A DNA stretch of 35,097 bases from Streptomyces diastatochromogenes (GTDB taxonomy: Bacteria > Actinomycetota > Actinomycetes > Streptomycetales > Streptomycetaceae), in contig LRTP01000498.1 in the NCBI GenBank assembly GCA_001550305.1, positions 1 to 35,097 of the forward strand, written 5' to 3'. Below are positions 9,686-17,111 of the stretch, piece after piece; the first letter of the stretch is position 1; each line of letters begins with the position of its first letter. A program made the translations under genes and the position numbers. The notes under the pieces are model-generated. The model saw only the letters and a program-made list of their open reading frames with translations. It did no database searches and was not told the origin of the DNA.

Positions 9686-10474
9686 TTACTTCACCGCCAG
9701 CACCAGCGCGTCGGACGGCGACCGCCACACCGCCCGCGCCTCCCCGAAGCCCTTTTCGCGCAGCACGCGCGTGTGCCAGTCGACGGACGGCATGTCGCCG
9801 TCGGCGTGCTCCCCGTAGATCTCGAAGCGGCGGGCGGTCGGCGCGGCGAGGGCGGGGTCCTGGGCCGCCAGCTCCCACCAGGCGGCCCAGTCGAGCACCC
9901 CGCGCGCCCTGGCCTGGTCCATCCGGGCGTGCCGCTGGGCGCGTTCGGCCTCGTTGATCCGGGGCGTGGACTCGTCGATCATGTGGTCGGCGTTCATGAA
10001 GACGCCGCCGTCGCGGACGAGCTGTGCGACCTGGCCGTAGAGGACCGCGAGGGGTTCGCTGTGCAGCCAGTGGAGCGCGGTGGCGGTCAGGACGGCGTCG
10101 TACGAGTCGTACGGCAGCCGGGTCGCCCAGTGCGGGTCCTTGAGGTCGGCCGTGACGAGGGAGACCCTCGCGTCGCCCGCGAAGGTGCCCTCGGCGATGG
10201 TGAGCAGCGCCGGGTCGAGGTCGACGCCGGTGCTGGTGGCCTTCGGGAGGCGGTCGAGGAGCCGGGCCGTGATGGTGCCGGTGCCGCAGGCCAGGTCGAG
10301 GACGCGCGGCTCCGGGCCGCACAGGGCCTCGACCATGTCGAGCATCACCCGGAAGCGCTCCTCGCGGTCCGGCATGTACCACTCCTGTTGCCGGTCCCAG
10401 CTCTCCTGCCAGGCGTGCCAGTCGGTGCCGTTGCCATGGATCTCGTCGCTGTCGATTCCGGTGCCGACGGTCAT
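9686..10474 (-). CDS. Class I SAM-dependent methyltransferase
   Basis: 262 residues from ATG 10474, preceded by GAAGAGG at 5 nt; a GTG nine codons upstream (10501) is less likely. The SAM-binding motif I is RVLDLACGTGTITARLLDRLP, motif II has an acidic residue in STGVDLDPALL, then LVTADLKD and DAVLTATALHWLHSEPLAVL, as in the methyltransf_25/31-type families. The C-terminal half is probably the substrate-binding part. Nothing nearby shows the substrate. It is a stand-alone gene, divergent from the CGNR-type protein. Confidence 0.85.
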   Translation of the reverse strand: MTVGTGIDSDEIHGNGTDWHAWQESWDRQQEWYMPDREERFRVMLDMVEALCGPEPRVLDLACGTGTITARLLDRLPKATSTGVDLDPALLTIAEGTFAGDARVSLVTADLKDPHWATRLPYDSYDAVLTATALHWLHSEPLAVLYGQVAQLVRDGGVFMNADHMIDESTPRINEAERAQRHARMDQARARGVLDWAAWWELAAQDPALAAPTARRFEIYGEHADGDMPSVDWHTRVLREKGFGEARAVWRSPSDALVLAVK

Positions 10475-10584
10475 GGAAGCCTCTTCTCCGTTCGTCTTCA
10501 CTCGCCCGCGTAATACCCTGGAAGTGCAATCAGCCGTTACCTGACCGCACGCACGACGATAGAGCGCCTCCGTAAGGACTACAA

Positions 10585-11214
10585 GTGGAACTGGCCTATT
10601 ACTCGGATTACGCGGTACGCCTCGTCAACACCGAGGAGCCGACCCGGGGCAAGGACTCGCTCACCTCGGTCGAGGCGGTCCGGGACCTCTTCGAAGGGAA
10701 CTCCTCCGCGGCCCGCCGCGCCACGGACGCGGACGTCACCCGCTTCCGGTCGGTCCGCGCCCGGCTGCGCGCCGTCTTCGAGGCGGCCGACGGCGGCGAC
10801 GAGACCCTGTCCGTGGACCTGCTGAACTCACTCCTCCTGGAGTTCCCCGTCAGCCCGCAGATCTCCGGGCACGACCACCGGGACGACGACGGGCGCCCGC
10901 TGTGGCACATGCACCTGGCGGACCACCCGTCGAACGCGACCGCGGGCTACGCGGCGATCGCCGCCATGGGACTCGCCTTCCACCTCACCGCGTACGGCGT
11001 GGACCGCCTCGGCCTCTGCGAGGCGGCCCCCTGCCGCAACGCGTACCTGGACACGTCGACGAACCGCTCCCGGCGCTACTGCTCGGACCGCTGCGCGACG
11101 CGCGCCAACGTGGCCGCCTACCGGGCCCGCAAACGCCTGGAGGCCGACCGGTCGGAGAGCACCGGCCTGGCGGCGCCGAGCGCCCAGCGGACGACCGCGA
11201 GCGGCGAGCGCTGA
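10585..11214 (+). CDS. CGNR-type zinc-finger / ABATE-domain protein
   Basis: 209 residues from GTG 10585 with AAGGA about 6 nt upstream. The N-terminal two thirds (DYAVRLVNTEEP, a helical middle) fit the stress-linked ABATE domain. The C-terminus is the zinc finger: CEAAPCRNAYLD, RRYCSDRCATRANVAAYRARK, i.e. the CGNR family, but the eponymous motif reads CATR here. Such proteins are probably DNA-binding regulators; targets are unknown. Its 3' end overlaps the convergent sodX frame by 97 bp. Confidence 0.82.
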   Translation: MELAYYSDYAVRLVNTEEPTRGKDSLTSVEAVRDLFEGNSSAARRATDADVTRFRSVRARLRAVFEAADGGDETLSVDLLNSLLLEFPVSPQISGHDHRDDDGRPLWHMHLADHPSNATAGYAAIAAMGLAFHLTAYGVDRLGLCEAAPCRNAYLDTSTNRSRRYCSDRCATRANVAAYRARKRLEADRSESTGLAAPSAQRTTASGER

Positions 11215-11552
11215 CCCGGCAGGTGGGGCCGGTAGCGGAAACGCACCTTCCCGAGGACGAGGTCCTCGGGCACGGTCCCGTAGTCGGTGCTGTCCCCACC
11301 GGCGTAGGCGTTGTCCCCGAGCACCCACCAACCCCCCTCGCGCCGCTCGGCGATCCGCTTCACGACCAGCAGGTCCTGCTGGAACGGATGGCGCAGGACG
11401 ACCACGTCACCGGGTCCGACCCGGGCCCCGTACTGCACGACGAGCCGATCCCCGTGCTGCAGCGTGGGCACCATGGAGGGCCCCGTCACCTCGGCCGCCC
11501 CGAACGGCAGCACGGCCCTCCCACGCTCGGTCTCCTGCGACAGCTCCGGCAT
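11118..11552 (-). CDS. sodX: Nickel-type superoxide dismutase maturation protease
   Basis: 144 residues from ATG 11552 (GGGGAGG upstream; a GTG three codons earlier overlaps the ribosome site). It belongs to the S24/S26 signal-peptidase superfamily: the catalytic Ser is in GPSMVPTLQHGD (Ser26), the catalytic Lys in LLVVKRIAE (Lys65), and GGWWVLGDNAYAGGDSTDYG is the conserved box downstream. No membrane anchor is present, which fits SodX acting in the cytoplasm. It removes the propeptide of SodN so that the nickel hook can form. It is divergent from sodN with 144 bp between starts; the last 97 bp run antisense into the CGNR gene. Confidence 0.92.
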   Translation of the reverse strand: MPELSQETERGRAVLPFGAAEVTGPSMVPTLQHGDRLVVQYGARVGPGDVVVLRHPFQQDLLVVKRIAERREGGWWVLGDNAYAGGDSTDYGTVPEDLVLGKVRFRYRPHLPGQRSPLAVVRWALGAARPVLSDRSASRRLRAR

Positions 11553-11696
11553 CACCGGCACCTCCCCGGTCCATCCTCCACCAGTCCCAGTCTCACCCTG
11601 GACTTTTGTCCTAAGCCCATGGGGGCACTCGAGAAAAGACGTCTCCTACGGAGTAATGTCCCACCTGAGAAGACGATCACGAGGAAGGACAGCTCA

Positions 11697-12092
11697 ATGC
11701 TCTCCCGCCTGTTTGCCCCCAAGGTCAAGGTCAGCGCGCACTGCGACCTGCCCTGCGGCGTGTACGACCCGGCCCAGGCCCGCATCGAGGCGGAGTCGGT
11801 GAAGGCCGTCCAGGAAAAGATGGCCGGCAACGACGACCCGCACTTCCAGGCTCGCGCCACGGTCATCAAGGAGCAGCGCGCCGAGCTCGCCAAGCACCAC
11901 GTGTCGGTGCTCTGGAGCGACTACTTCAAGCCCCCGCACTTCGAGAAGTACCCGGAGCTGCACCAGCTGGTCAACGACACCCTGAAGGCCCTCTCGGCCG
12001 CCAAGGCGTCCACGGACCCGGCCACGGGCCAGAAGGCGCTGGACTACATCGCCCAGATCGACAAGATCTTCTGGGAGACCAAGAAGGCCTGA
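11697..12092 (+). CDS. sodN: Nickel superoxide dismutase precursor
   Basis: 131 residues, the usual length. Residues 1-14 are the propeptide; cleavage before His15 frees the nickel hook HCDLPCGVYDP, in which His15 (mature His1), Cys16 and Cys20 bind Ni, with the conserved Asp and Tyr present. It dismutates superoxide as a homohexamer in the cytoplasm. GAGGAAGGA lies about 7-15 nt before the ATG at 11697. In S. coelicolor sodN mRNA is repressed when nickel is low by a small RNA processed from sodF mRNA (Nur regulon) that pairs near the start codon; whether this 5' region pairs the same way needs the sodF sequence. Confidence 0.97.
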   Translation: MLSRLFAPKVKVSAHCDLPCGVYDPAQARIEAESVKAVQEKMAGNDDPHFQARATVIKEQRAELAKHHVSVLWSDYFKPPHFEKYPELHQLVNDTLKALSAAKASTDPATGQKALDYIAQIDKIFWETKKA

Positions 12093-12154
12093 CCTTTGGT
12101 CATACGGCTCGACCCGCGACCTGTTCGGTTTCTCCGGTCGCACGGTCCCTCTGC

Positions 12155-12208
12155 CCGCACCCGGCCCGCGGGACGCCGAACTCGGCGTTCCTGACGGTCC
12201 GGGTGCGG
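12155..12208 (+). terminator. Long hairpin after sodN
   Basis: The outer stem CCGCACCCGG (12155-12164) pairs with CCGGGTGCGG (12199-12208). An inner hairpin, ACGCCGA (12173-12179) with TCGGCGT (12182-12188), lies in its loop. It begins 62 nt after the sodN stop and is followed by TCTTCTTTC. Confidence 0.7.
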
Positions 12209-12209
12209 T

Positions 12210-12334
12210 CTTCTTTCGCCGGACTTCTTCCGCCGGGCTTCTTCCACCGGACTTCTTCCGCCGGCGTCTCGTTCGTCCTTCGTCGGGGCTTCGTTGGTCC
12301 TTCCTCGGAGCCGTTGGTCCTTCGTCGGGGCTTC
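12210..12334. repeat. Two adjacent tandem-repeat blocks (14-mer x4 and 20/22-mer x3)
   Basis: Block 1: four contiguous 14-bp units of CTTCTTCCGCCGGA type at 12210-12223, 12224-12237, 12238-12251 and 12252-12265, differing at one or two positions. Block 2: three units beginning GTTSGTCCTTC at 12271-12292 (22 bp), 12293-12312 (20 bp) and 12313-12334 (22 bp). They fill the space between the sodN terminator and the stop of the convergent oxidoreductase. Unit lengths are not multiples of three, so they do not encode a protein repeat. Confidence 0.85.
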
Positions 12335-12346
12335 GTTCGTCCGACG

Positions 12347-13300
12347 TCATTCGGACACGGCGACCACGTGCTTGCCGACGACGCCGCCGCGTTCGAAGGC
12401 CTGGTGCGCCGCGGCGATGTCCGCGAGTGGGTACACGCTGTTCACCACCGGGCGCAGCGCTCCCGAGGTGACGTGGTCGGCCAGGGCGCGCAGCACGGTG
12501 GCGTCGGGGTTGGCGCTGAAGGTGCGGACGCGACGGGCGCCGTACACGCTGGACGCCGCGATCGCGGCCAGGGCGGGGGCCGACAGTCCGACGGTGACCA
12601 TCCGGCCGCCCTTGGCCAACCGGCTCCGGTAGCAGTTCAGTTCCGTGCCGACCGTGTCGACGACGACGTCGAAGGGGCCGATCCGGTCCGAGGTGGTGGA
12701 GCCGTGGTCGAGGACCTCGTCGGCGCCGAGGTCGGTGAGGGCGGGGGCGTGACGGGCGCGGGCCAGCGCGGTCACGTGGGAGCCCAGGGCGTGGGCGAGT
12801 TGGACGGCGGCCGTGCCGACCCCGCCCGCCGCGCCGCGGACCAGGACCTTCTCCCCGGGCGCGAGGCGTACGGTGTCCCGCACCGCGATCAGCGCCGTCG
12901 CACCGGCGACGACCAGGGAGGCCGCTTCGGCCGCGGAAAGTGCTGCCGGGGCGGGCGCGAGCCGGTCCGCGGGGACGACGACGTACTCGGCCGCCCCGCC
13001 GATGGTGTGTCGCTGCCGGGGGTGAACCGTGCCCCACACCCGGTCCCCGACCCGCAAACCCTCGACGCCGGTGCCGGATCCGGTGACGACGCCGGCGAAG
13101 TCCAGCCCCGTGCCGAGCGGGAACCGGCGCCCCGAGACGATCTTCATCTCCCCGGAACGGACGATCACGTCGTGGCCGTTCACGCTGGACGCCTCGACGC
13201 GGACCAGTACTTCACCCGCGCCGGGAGCGGGCCGGTCGACGTCGTTGATCCGCAGCACGTCCACCGCGTCGCCGTAACTCGTGATCTGAGCGGCCTTCAT
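12347..13300 (-). CDS. NADP-dependent oxidoreductase (MDR, quinone oxidoreductase-like)
   Basis: 317 residues from ATG 13300 with GGAAGGGAA upstream. GroES-like domain: VRVEASSVNGHDVIVRSGEM, LGTGLDFAGVVTGSG, VGDRVWG. Rossmann domain: VLVRGAAGGVGTAAVQLAHALG, then LGADEVLDHG and FDVVVDTVG. No catalytic zinc residues are seen, so it is of the zeta-crystallin/quinone reductase type using NADPH. It is divergent from an MmyB-like regulator 147 bp away, a common arrangement in which the regulator controls the oxidoreductase. Confidence 0.87.
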   Translation of the reverse strand: MKAAQITSYGDAVDVLRINDVDRPAPGAGEVLVRVEASSVNGHDVIVRSGEMKIVSGRRFPLGTGLDFAGVVTGSGTGVEGLRVGDRVWGTVHPRQRHTIGGAAEYVVVPADRLAPAPAALSAAEAASLVVAGATALIAVRDTVRLAPGEKVLVRGAAGGVGTAAVQLAHALGSHVTALARARHAPALTDLGADEVLDHGSTTSDRIGPFDVVVDTVGTELNCYRSRLAKGGRMVTVGLSAPALAAIAASSVYGARRVRTFSANPDATVLRALADHVTSGALRPVVNSVYPLADIAAAHQAFERGGVVGKHVVAVSE

Positions 13301-13435
13301 GGCGCTGTTCCCTTCCGCGGTCGGCTGTTGCGGTTCAGATCCTGGTAGCGGGCCGCGGCATCACGGTCGTTCGCCTTTTCCCCGGTTCGGCTTTCCTGGG
13401 TCCGGCAGACCCACCCTCGCGGGCCGCCCCGCGGG

Positions 13436-13441
13436 CATACT
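13436..13441 (+). promoter_or_regulatory. -10 element of a leaderless transcript (MmyB-like regulator)
   Basis: CATACT lies 6 nt before the GTG at 13448, and no Shine-Dalgarno sequence is present. The -35 is weak. Confidence 0.5.
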
Positions 13442-13447
13442 GAAGCC

Positions 13448-14341
13448 GTGACCGACGAACCCGTCGCGGTGAGCGACGATCCCCGACACGAACTCGGGGA
13501 GTTCCTCCGGACTCGCCGCACCCGGCTGCGGCCGCAGGACGTCGGTCTGGAACCCGGTCCGCGGCGGCGCGTCGCCGGGCTGCGGCGCGAGGAACTGGCC
13601 CTGCTGGCCGGGGTCAGTTCGGACTACTACCAGCGCATGGAGCAGGGCCGCGACGTACGCCCCTCCGAGCAGGTCCTCGACGCCCTCGCGCGCGCCCTCA
13701 ACTTCACCGCCGAGGAGACCCGGCATCTGCACAGCCTCGCCGCCGCCGCGCGCACGCCCGCGAGGCGCCCGCGCCACCACGCGCCGGAGGAGGTGCCGCC
13801 CACCACCCTGCGGCTGCTGCGCACGATGACCTCGCCCTCCGTGGTCGTCGGCCGCTTCCTGGACGTACTGGCGTGGAACCCGCTCGCCGGTGCCCTGCTC
13901 GGCGAGTTCACCCGGCGCCCGCGCAGCGAACGCAATCTGCTCTCGCTGCTGCTGCACCCGGAGGCCGACCGGACGTGCCCGGAGCGGGCCGCCACCGTCG
14001 CCGAGCTGGTCGCGATGCTGCGCACGCAGGTCGCGGCCGAGTCCGGACATCCGCGCGCCGTCGAGCTGGTCGGTGAACTCGCCGTCCGAAGCGACGAGTT
14101 CGCGGACCTGTGGGCGCGTCATGACGTGGCGGAGACCACGCGCGGCCGGATGCGCGTCCGGCACCCGCCGGTCGGGGAGCTGAACCTGGACTGGGACGCG
14201 TACCCGATGCCGGACGCCACCGGCCCCGTACTCATCGCCTTCACCGCCGAGGAGGGCGGGCCCGACGCCGAGCGTCTCCAGCTGCTCGCCGGCCTGCTCG
14301 TCGCCCCCGGCCCGGTGGCAGCGTCCCCTCCCCGTCCTTGA
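13448..14341 (+). CDS. XRE-family regulator with MmyB-like ligand domain
   Basis: 297 residues from a probably leaderless GTG. The N-terminal HTH has the hallmark GLRREELALLAGVSSDYYQRMEQGRDVRPSEQVL (about residues 40-73), followed by helices ending in EETRHLHSLA. The C-terminal part (about 125-285: VVGRFLDVLAWNPLAGALLG, then a PAS-like domain ending in LIAFTAEEGGPDAERLQLLAG) is the MmyB-like ligand-binding domain of many actinobacterial regulators. Divergent from the NADP oxidoreductase, which is the likeliest target. Confidence 0.88.
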   Translation: MTDEPVAVSDDPRHELGEFLRTRRTRLRPQDVGLEPGPRRRVAGLRREELALLAGVSSDYYQRMEQGRDVRPSEQVLDALARALNFTAEETRHLHSLAAAARTPARRPRHHAPEEVPPTTLRLLRTMTSPSVVVGRFLDVLAWNPLAGALLGEFTRRPRSERNLLSLLLHPEADRTCPERAATVAELVAMLRTQVAAESGHPRAVELVGELAVRSDEFADLWARHDVAETTRGRMRVRHPPVGELNLDWDAYPMPDATGPVLIAFTAEEGGPDAERLQLLAGLLVAPGPVAASPPRP

Positions 14342-14381
14342 CCCACCGCCCTCTGTCAGTGGCGCGTGCCATCCTGAAGAA

Positions 14382-14807
14382 ATGACTCTGGAGGATCTGG
14401 TCCGGCTGCGCCGGGCACGCGACCGGATGGACCGCGAGTACGCGGAGCCGCTGGACGTCGCCGCGCTGGCGCGCACCGCGCTGATGTCACCCGGGCACTT
14501 CCAGCGGAGCTTCCGGGCGGCGTACGGGGAGACGCCGTACAGCTATCTCATGACCCGCCGAATAGAGCGGGCCAAGGCCCTGCTGCGGCGGGGCGACCTG
14601 ACGGTCACGGAGGTCTGCCTCGCCGTGGGCTGTACGTCGCTCGGTTCGTTCAGCTCCCGCTTCACGGAGCTGGTCGGCGAGACCCCGAGCGCGTACCGGG
14701 CCCGGCCGCACGACCACGGCGCCCCGATCCCGCCGTGCGTGGCCCAGCGCCTGACCCGCCCGACCCGCCACCGCAACCCGGAAGCGGAACCGGGTACGCG
14801 GCTCTAG
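14382..14807 (+). CDS. AraC-family helix-turn-helix regulator
   Basis: 141 residues consisting almost only of the AraC-type double HTH: DVAALARTALMSPGHFQRSFRAAYG and VTEVCLAVGCTSLGSFSSRFTELVGETPSAYR, with a short basic tail and no separate sensor domain. The ATG at 14382 lacks a Shine-Dalgarno sequence; a -10-like CATCCT (14370-14375) lies 6 nt upstream, again suggesting a leaderless mRNA. TGGC-GCGT-GCCA (14360-14371) overlaps this -10. The downstream VOC gene is a likely partner, as AraC/VOC pairs are frequent, but an inverted-repeat element separates them. The stop codon TAG lies inside that element's CTAG boundary. Confidence 0.85.
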   Translation: MTLEDLVRLRRARDRMDREYAEPLDVAALARTALMSPGHFQRSFRAAYGETPYSYLMTRRIERAKALLRRGDLTVTEVCLAVGCTSLGSFSSRFTELVGETPSAYRARPHDHGAPIPPCVAQRLTRPTRHRNPEAEPGTRL

Positions 14808-14886
14808 GACCTGTCAGGCCGATCACGGTGGAGGAAAGCCGCGGCGCCTCGTCGATACCGGCCATGATCGGCCGGACAGGTCCTAG
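14804..14886. mobile_element. 83-bp inverted-repeat element bounded by CTAG (MITE-like)
   Basis: The arms at 14804-14825 and 14865-14886 are inverted repeats matching at 21 of 22 positions (outer part CTAGGACCTGTC), with a 39-nt centre. Both ends carry CTAG. Several actinobacterial IS5-type elements insert at CTAG and duplicate it, so this could be a miniature non-autonomous element of 75 bp plus a CTAG target duplication. A hairpin terminator for the AraC gene is the alternative. A related single end is at 19081-19097. Confidence 0.45.
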
Positions 14887-14889
14887 CGT
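14884..14889 (+). promoter_or_regulatory. -10 element of a leaderless transcript (VOC gene)
   Basis: TAGCGT lies 6 nt before the ATG at 14896. It begins within the right end of the inverted-repeat element. Confidence 0.4.
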
Positions 14890-14895
14890 GGGGCC

Positions 14896-15312
14896 ATGGA
14901 CCTGAAACTCTCACAATGCTTCATCGCCGTGGACGACCATGACAAAGCGCTCGCCTTCTACCGGGACGTCCTCGGTCTGGAGGTCCGGGGTGACGTCGCC
15001 TTCGAGGGGATGCGCTGGGTGACGGTCGGCTCCCCGCTCCAGCCGGACGTCCAGATCGTCCTGGAGCCCCCCGCCGCGAGCCCGGACATCTCCCCCGCCG
15101 ACAAGCAGGCCATGGCCGAGCTCCTCGCCAAGGGCGTCCTGCGCGGTGTCATCTTCTCCACCGCCGACTGCGACGCCCTCTACGAACGCGTCCGCGCCTC
15201 CGGCGCCGACGTCCTCCAGGAGCCGATGGACCAGCCGTACGGCGTCCGCGACTGCGCCTTCCGTGACCCGGCGGGCAACCTCCTGCGCTTCACCGAGCGC
15301 CCCGATGCCTGA
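14896..15312 (+). CDS. VOC-family (glyoxalase/bleomycin-resistance fold) protein
   Basis: 138 residues. It has the paired beta-alpha-beta-beta-beta modules: LSQCFIAVDDHDKALAFYRDVLGLEVR at the N-terminus and GVIFSTADCDALYERVRASGADVLQEPMDQPYG with CAFRDPAGNLLRFTE at the C-terminus. Probably a small metal-dependent enzyme or binding protein; the substrate is unknown. It follows the AraC regulator on the same strand and likely belongs to its regulon. Confidence 0.87.
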   Translation: MDLKLSQCFIAVDDHDKALAFYRDVLGLEVRGDVAFEGMRWVTVGSPLQPDVQIVLEPPAASPDISPADKQAMAELLAKGVLRGVIFSTADCDALYERVRASGADVLQEPMDQPYGVRDCAFRDPAGNLLRFTERPDA

Positions 15313-15360
15313 CCCCGGCCACCCCCGCCTCGGCCGGCGGGAGGCAGACTACGTCCGTGT

Positions 15361-15389
15361 GTTCCCTGGGAGCGGGTCGCCCAGGGAAC
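15361..15389. repeat. Perfect 10-bp inverted repeat between VOC and ATP-grasp genes
   Basis: GTTCCCTGGG (15361-15370) and CCCAGGGAAC (15380-15389) enclose 9 nt. It lies 48 nt after the VOC stop and 36 nt before the next start: either a terminator without a T-tract or an operator for the ATP-grasp gene. Confidence 0.6.
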
Positions 15390-15425
15390 GGTACGTCTGA
15401 AGTCCCGCAGTCCGAGGAGTCATCG

Positions 15426-16280
15426 ATGCCGTCCGCGCGCCCCCGCGTCCTCTACGTCAGTGACCTGGCCTACCCGGCCAAGGGGCGGCGGTACTGCGAC
15501 GAGGACATCTTCCTCACCTCCCGGCTGCGTGAGGAGTTCAACCTGGCCGTGTGCCACCCCCTGGACGCGGCCGCGCTGATGACCGGCTTCGACGCCGTGG
15601 TCGTGCGCAACAGCGGGCCCGTGCTGCACTACCAGGCGCAGTACGACGCGTTCCGGAAGCAAGCGGTCACGGAAGGTGTCCGCGTGTACAACCAGCTGTC
15701 CGGCAAGGGGGACATGGCGGGTAAGGGGTACCTGCTGGACCTCACGGCGGCGGGGTTCCCGGTCATCCCGACCATCGACCGCGCGGACGACCTCGACCGG
15801 CTTCCGGACGTCGACACCTACGTCGTGAAGCCCAAGCTGGGGGCGGATTCCATCGGCCTGGAGTTCGTACCGCGCGACCGGCTGCCCGAACTGCCGTACG
15901 GCAACATCCTCGTCCAGCCACGCATCGACTTCCGCTACGAGGTGTCCTTCTACTTCGTCGACCACACCTTCCAGTACGCCCTGTACGCCCCCCGCCCGGA
16001 GGAGCGCTGGGCCCTGGAACCGTACGAGCCGACCGAGCGGGACCGGGAGTTCGCGCAGCGGTTCGTCGACTGGAACGACATCACGTACGGCATCCAGCGC
16101 GTCGACGCCTGCCGGGCCCCCGACGGCGAACTGCTCCTCGTGGAGCTGGAGGACCTGAACCCCTACCTGTCCCTAAACGTCCTCTCCCCCGACGCGCGGG
16201 ACGCCTTCGTCTCACAGGTGAAAACATCGTTGCGCGGGCTGATCGGACAGGAGACGGTACGAGCCGCACACGGCGTCTGA
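15426..16280 (+). CDS. ATP-grasp-like protein of unknown function
   Basis: 284 residues from ATG 15426 with GAGGAG 6-7 nt upstream. The N-terminal part (RVLYVSDLAYPAKGRRYCDEDIF; then DAVVVRNSGPV) resembles a pre-ATP-grasp domain. The ATP-binding lysine is probably that in TYVVKPKLGADSIGLEF (about residue 138), and the metal-binding end is ELLLVELEDLNPYLSL (about residues 236-251), close to the E-x-N pattern of ATP-grasp ligases. The substrate is unknown; ligation of a carboxylate to an amine or thiol would be the default guess. It precedes a two-domain VOC gene by 20 bp, probably one operon. Confidence 0.7.
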   Translation: MPSARPRVLYVSDLAYPAKGRRYCDEDIFLTSRLREEFNLAVCHPLDAAALMTGFDAVVVRNSGPVLHYQAQYDAFRKQAVTEGVRVYNQLSGKGDMAGKGYLLDLTAAGFPVIPTIDRADDLDRLPDVDTYVVKPKLGADSIGLEFVPRDRLPELPYGNILVQPRIDFRYEVSFYFVDHTFQYALYAPRPEERWALEPYEPTERDREFAQRFVDWNDITYGIQRVDACRAPDGELLLVELEDLNPYLSLNVLSPDARDAFVSQVKTSLRGLIGQETVRAAHGV

Positions 16281-16300
16281 GAGGGAACGGGAAACGACCC

Positions 16301-17059
16301 ATGGCTGACCCCATTCGATGGACCTACGCCTTCGTCGACCGGCCCATGAAGGACTTCGGTCGCGCCTGCGGCTTCTGGACCGCGGTCACGGCGACGAAGC
16401 TGTCCGAACCGCGCGGTGAGCAGGGCGAGTTCGTGACCCTGCTGCCCGACGGCACCGACGCCTGCGTCAAGGCGCAGGGCGTCGCCGCGGGCGAGGGCGG
16501 CGCCCATCTCGACCTCGCCGTCGAGGACGTACCGGCGCTGGCGGAGTCGGCCCGGCGGCTCGGCGCCGAGATCGTCACCACCGAAGAGGACCTGGTCGTC
16601 CTGCGCTCCCCCGGTGGTCAGCCGTTCTGCGCGGTCCGTTGGCACGGCGAGTCGGCGCGGCCTCCGGTCGTCCCGGGCCCCACCGGCACCACCAGCCGCC
16701 TCGACCAGGTGTGCCTGGACGTGGCGCCCACTCGCTTCGAGGCCGAAGTCGCCTTCTGGAGCGCCCTGACCGGATGGGAGTCACACCCCGGCGCGCTCCC
16801 GGAGTTCCACCTGCTCAGGCCGCCCGCCGGGCTCCCCTTCCGCATCCTCCTGCAACGCCTCGACACCGCCCGCCCCGCCGCCGCCCACCTCGACATCGCC
16901 TGCTCGGACATCGAGGCGGTACGCGCCCACCACGAGCGGCTCGGTGCCGTGCTCGTCGGCCACGGCGCCCGCTGGACCGTCATGCGCGACCCGGTCGGCG
17001 GCACGTACTGCCTGACCGGCCGGGACCCGGTGACGGGCAGCCTCCCGGCCCCGGCCTGA
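16301..17059 (+). CDS. Two-domain VOC-family protein
   Basis: 252 residues with two tandem VOC modules: residues 1-115 (IRWTYAFVDRPMKDFGRACGFWTAVT to VVLRSPGGQPFCAVRW) and about 128-250 (LDQVCLDVAPTRFEAEVAFWSALTGW to WTVMRDPVGGTYCLTGR). One chain can therefore form the complete cavity that single-domain members make as dimers. The function is unknown; resistance or small-molecule binding is typical of the family. ATG 16301 follows GAGGGAA at about 13 nt, a loose ribosome site. Confidence 0.85.
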   Translation: MADPIRWTYAFVDRPMKDFGRACGFWTAVTATKLSEPRGEQGEFVTLLPDGTDACVKAQGVAAGEGGAHLDLAVEDVPALAESARRLGAEIVTTEEDLVVLRSPGGQPFCAVRWHGESARPPVVPGPTGTTSRLDQVCLDVAPTRFEAEVAFWSALTGWESHPGALPEFHLLRPPAGLPFRILLQRLDTARPAAAHLDIACSDIEAVRAHHERLGAVLVGHGARWTVMRDPVGGTYCLTGRDPVTGSLPAPA

Positions 17060-17111
17060 TCCGAGGAACGACCCGAAGCGGACGCCCCGAAGCGGACGGC
17101 CGCGGACAGCC

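Noticed and set aside
12174..12345. CRISPR-like array
   Set aside because: Units are contiguous without spacers and differ in length (14, 20 and 22 bp), so they are simple tandem repeats.
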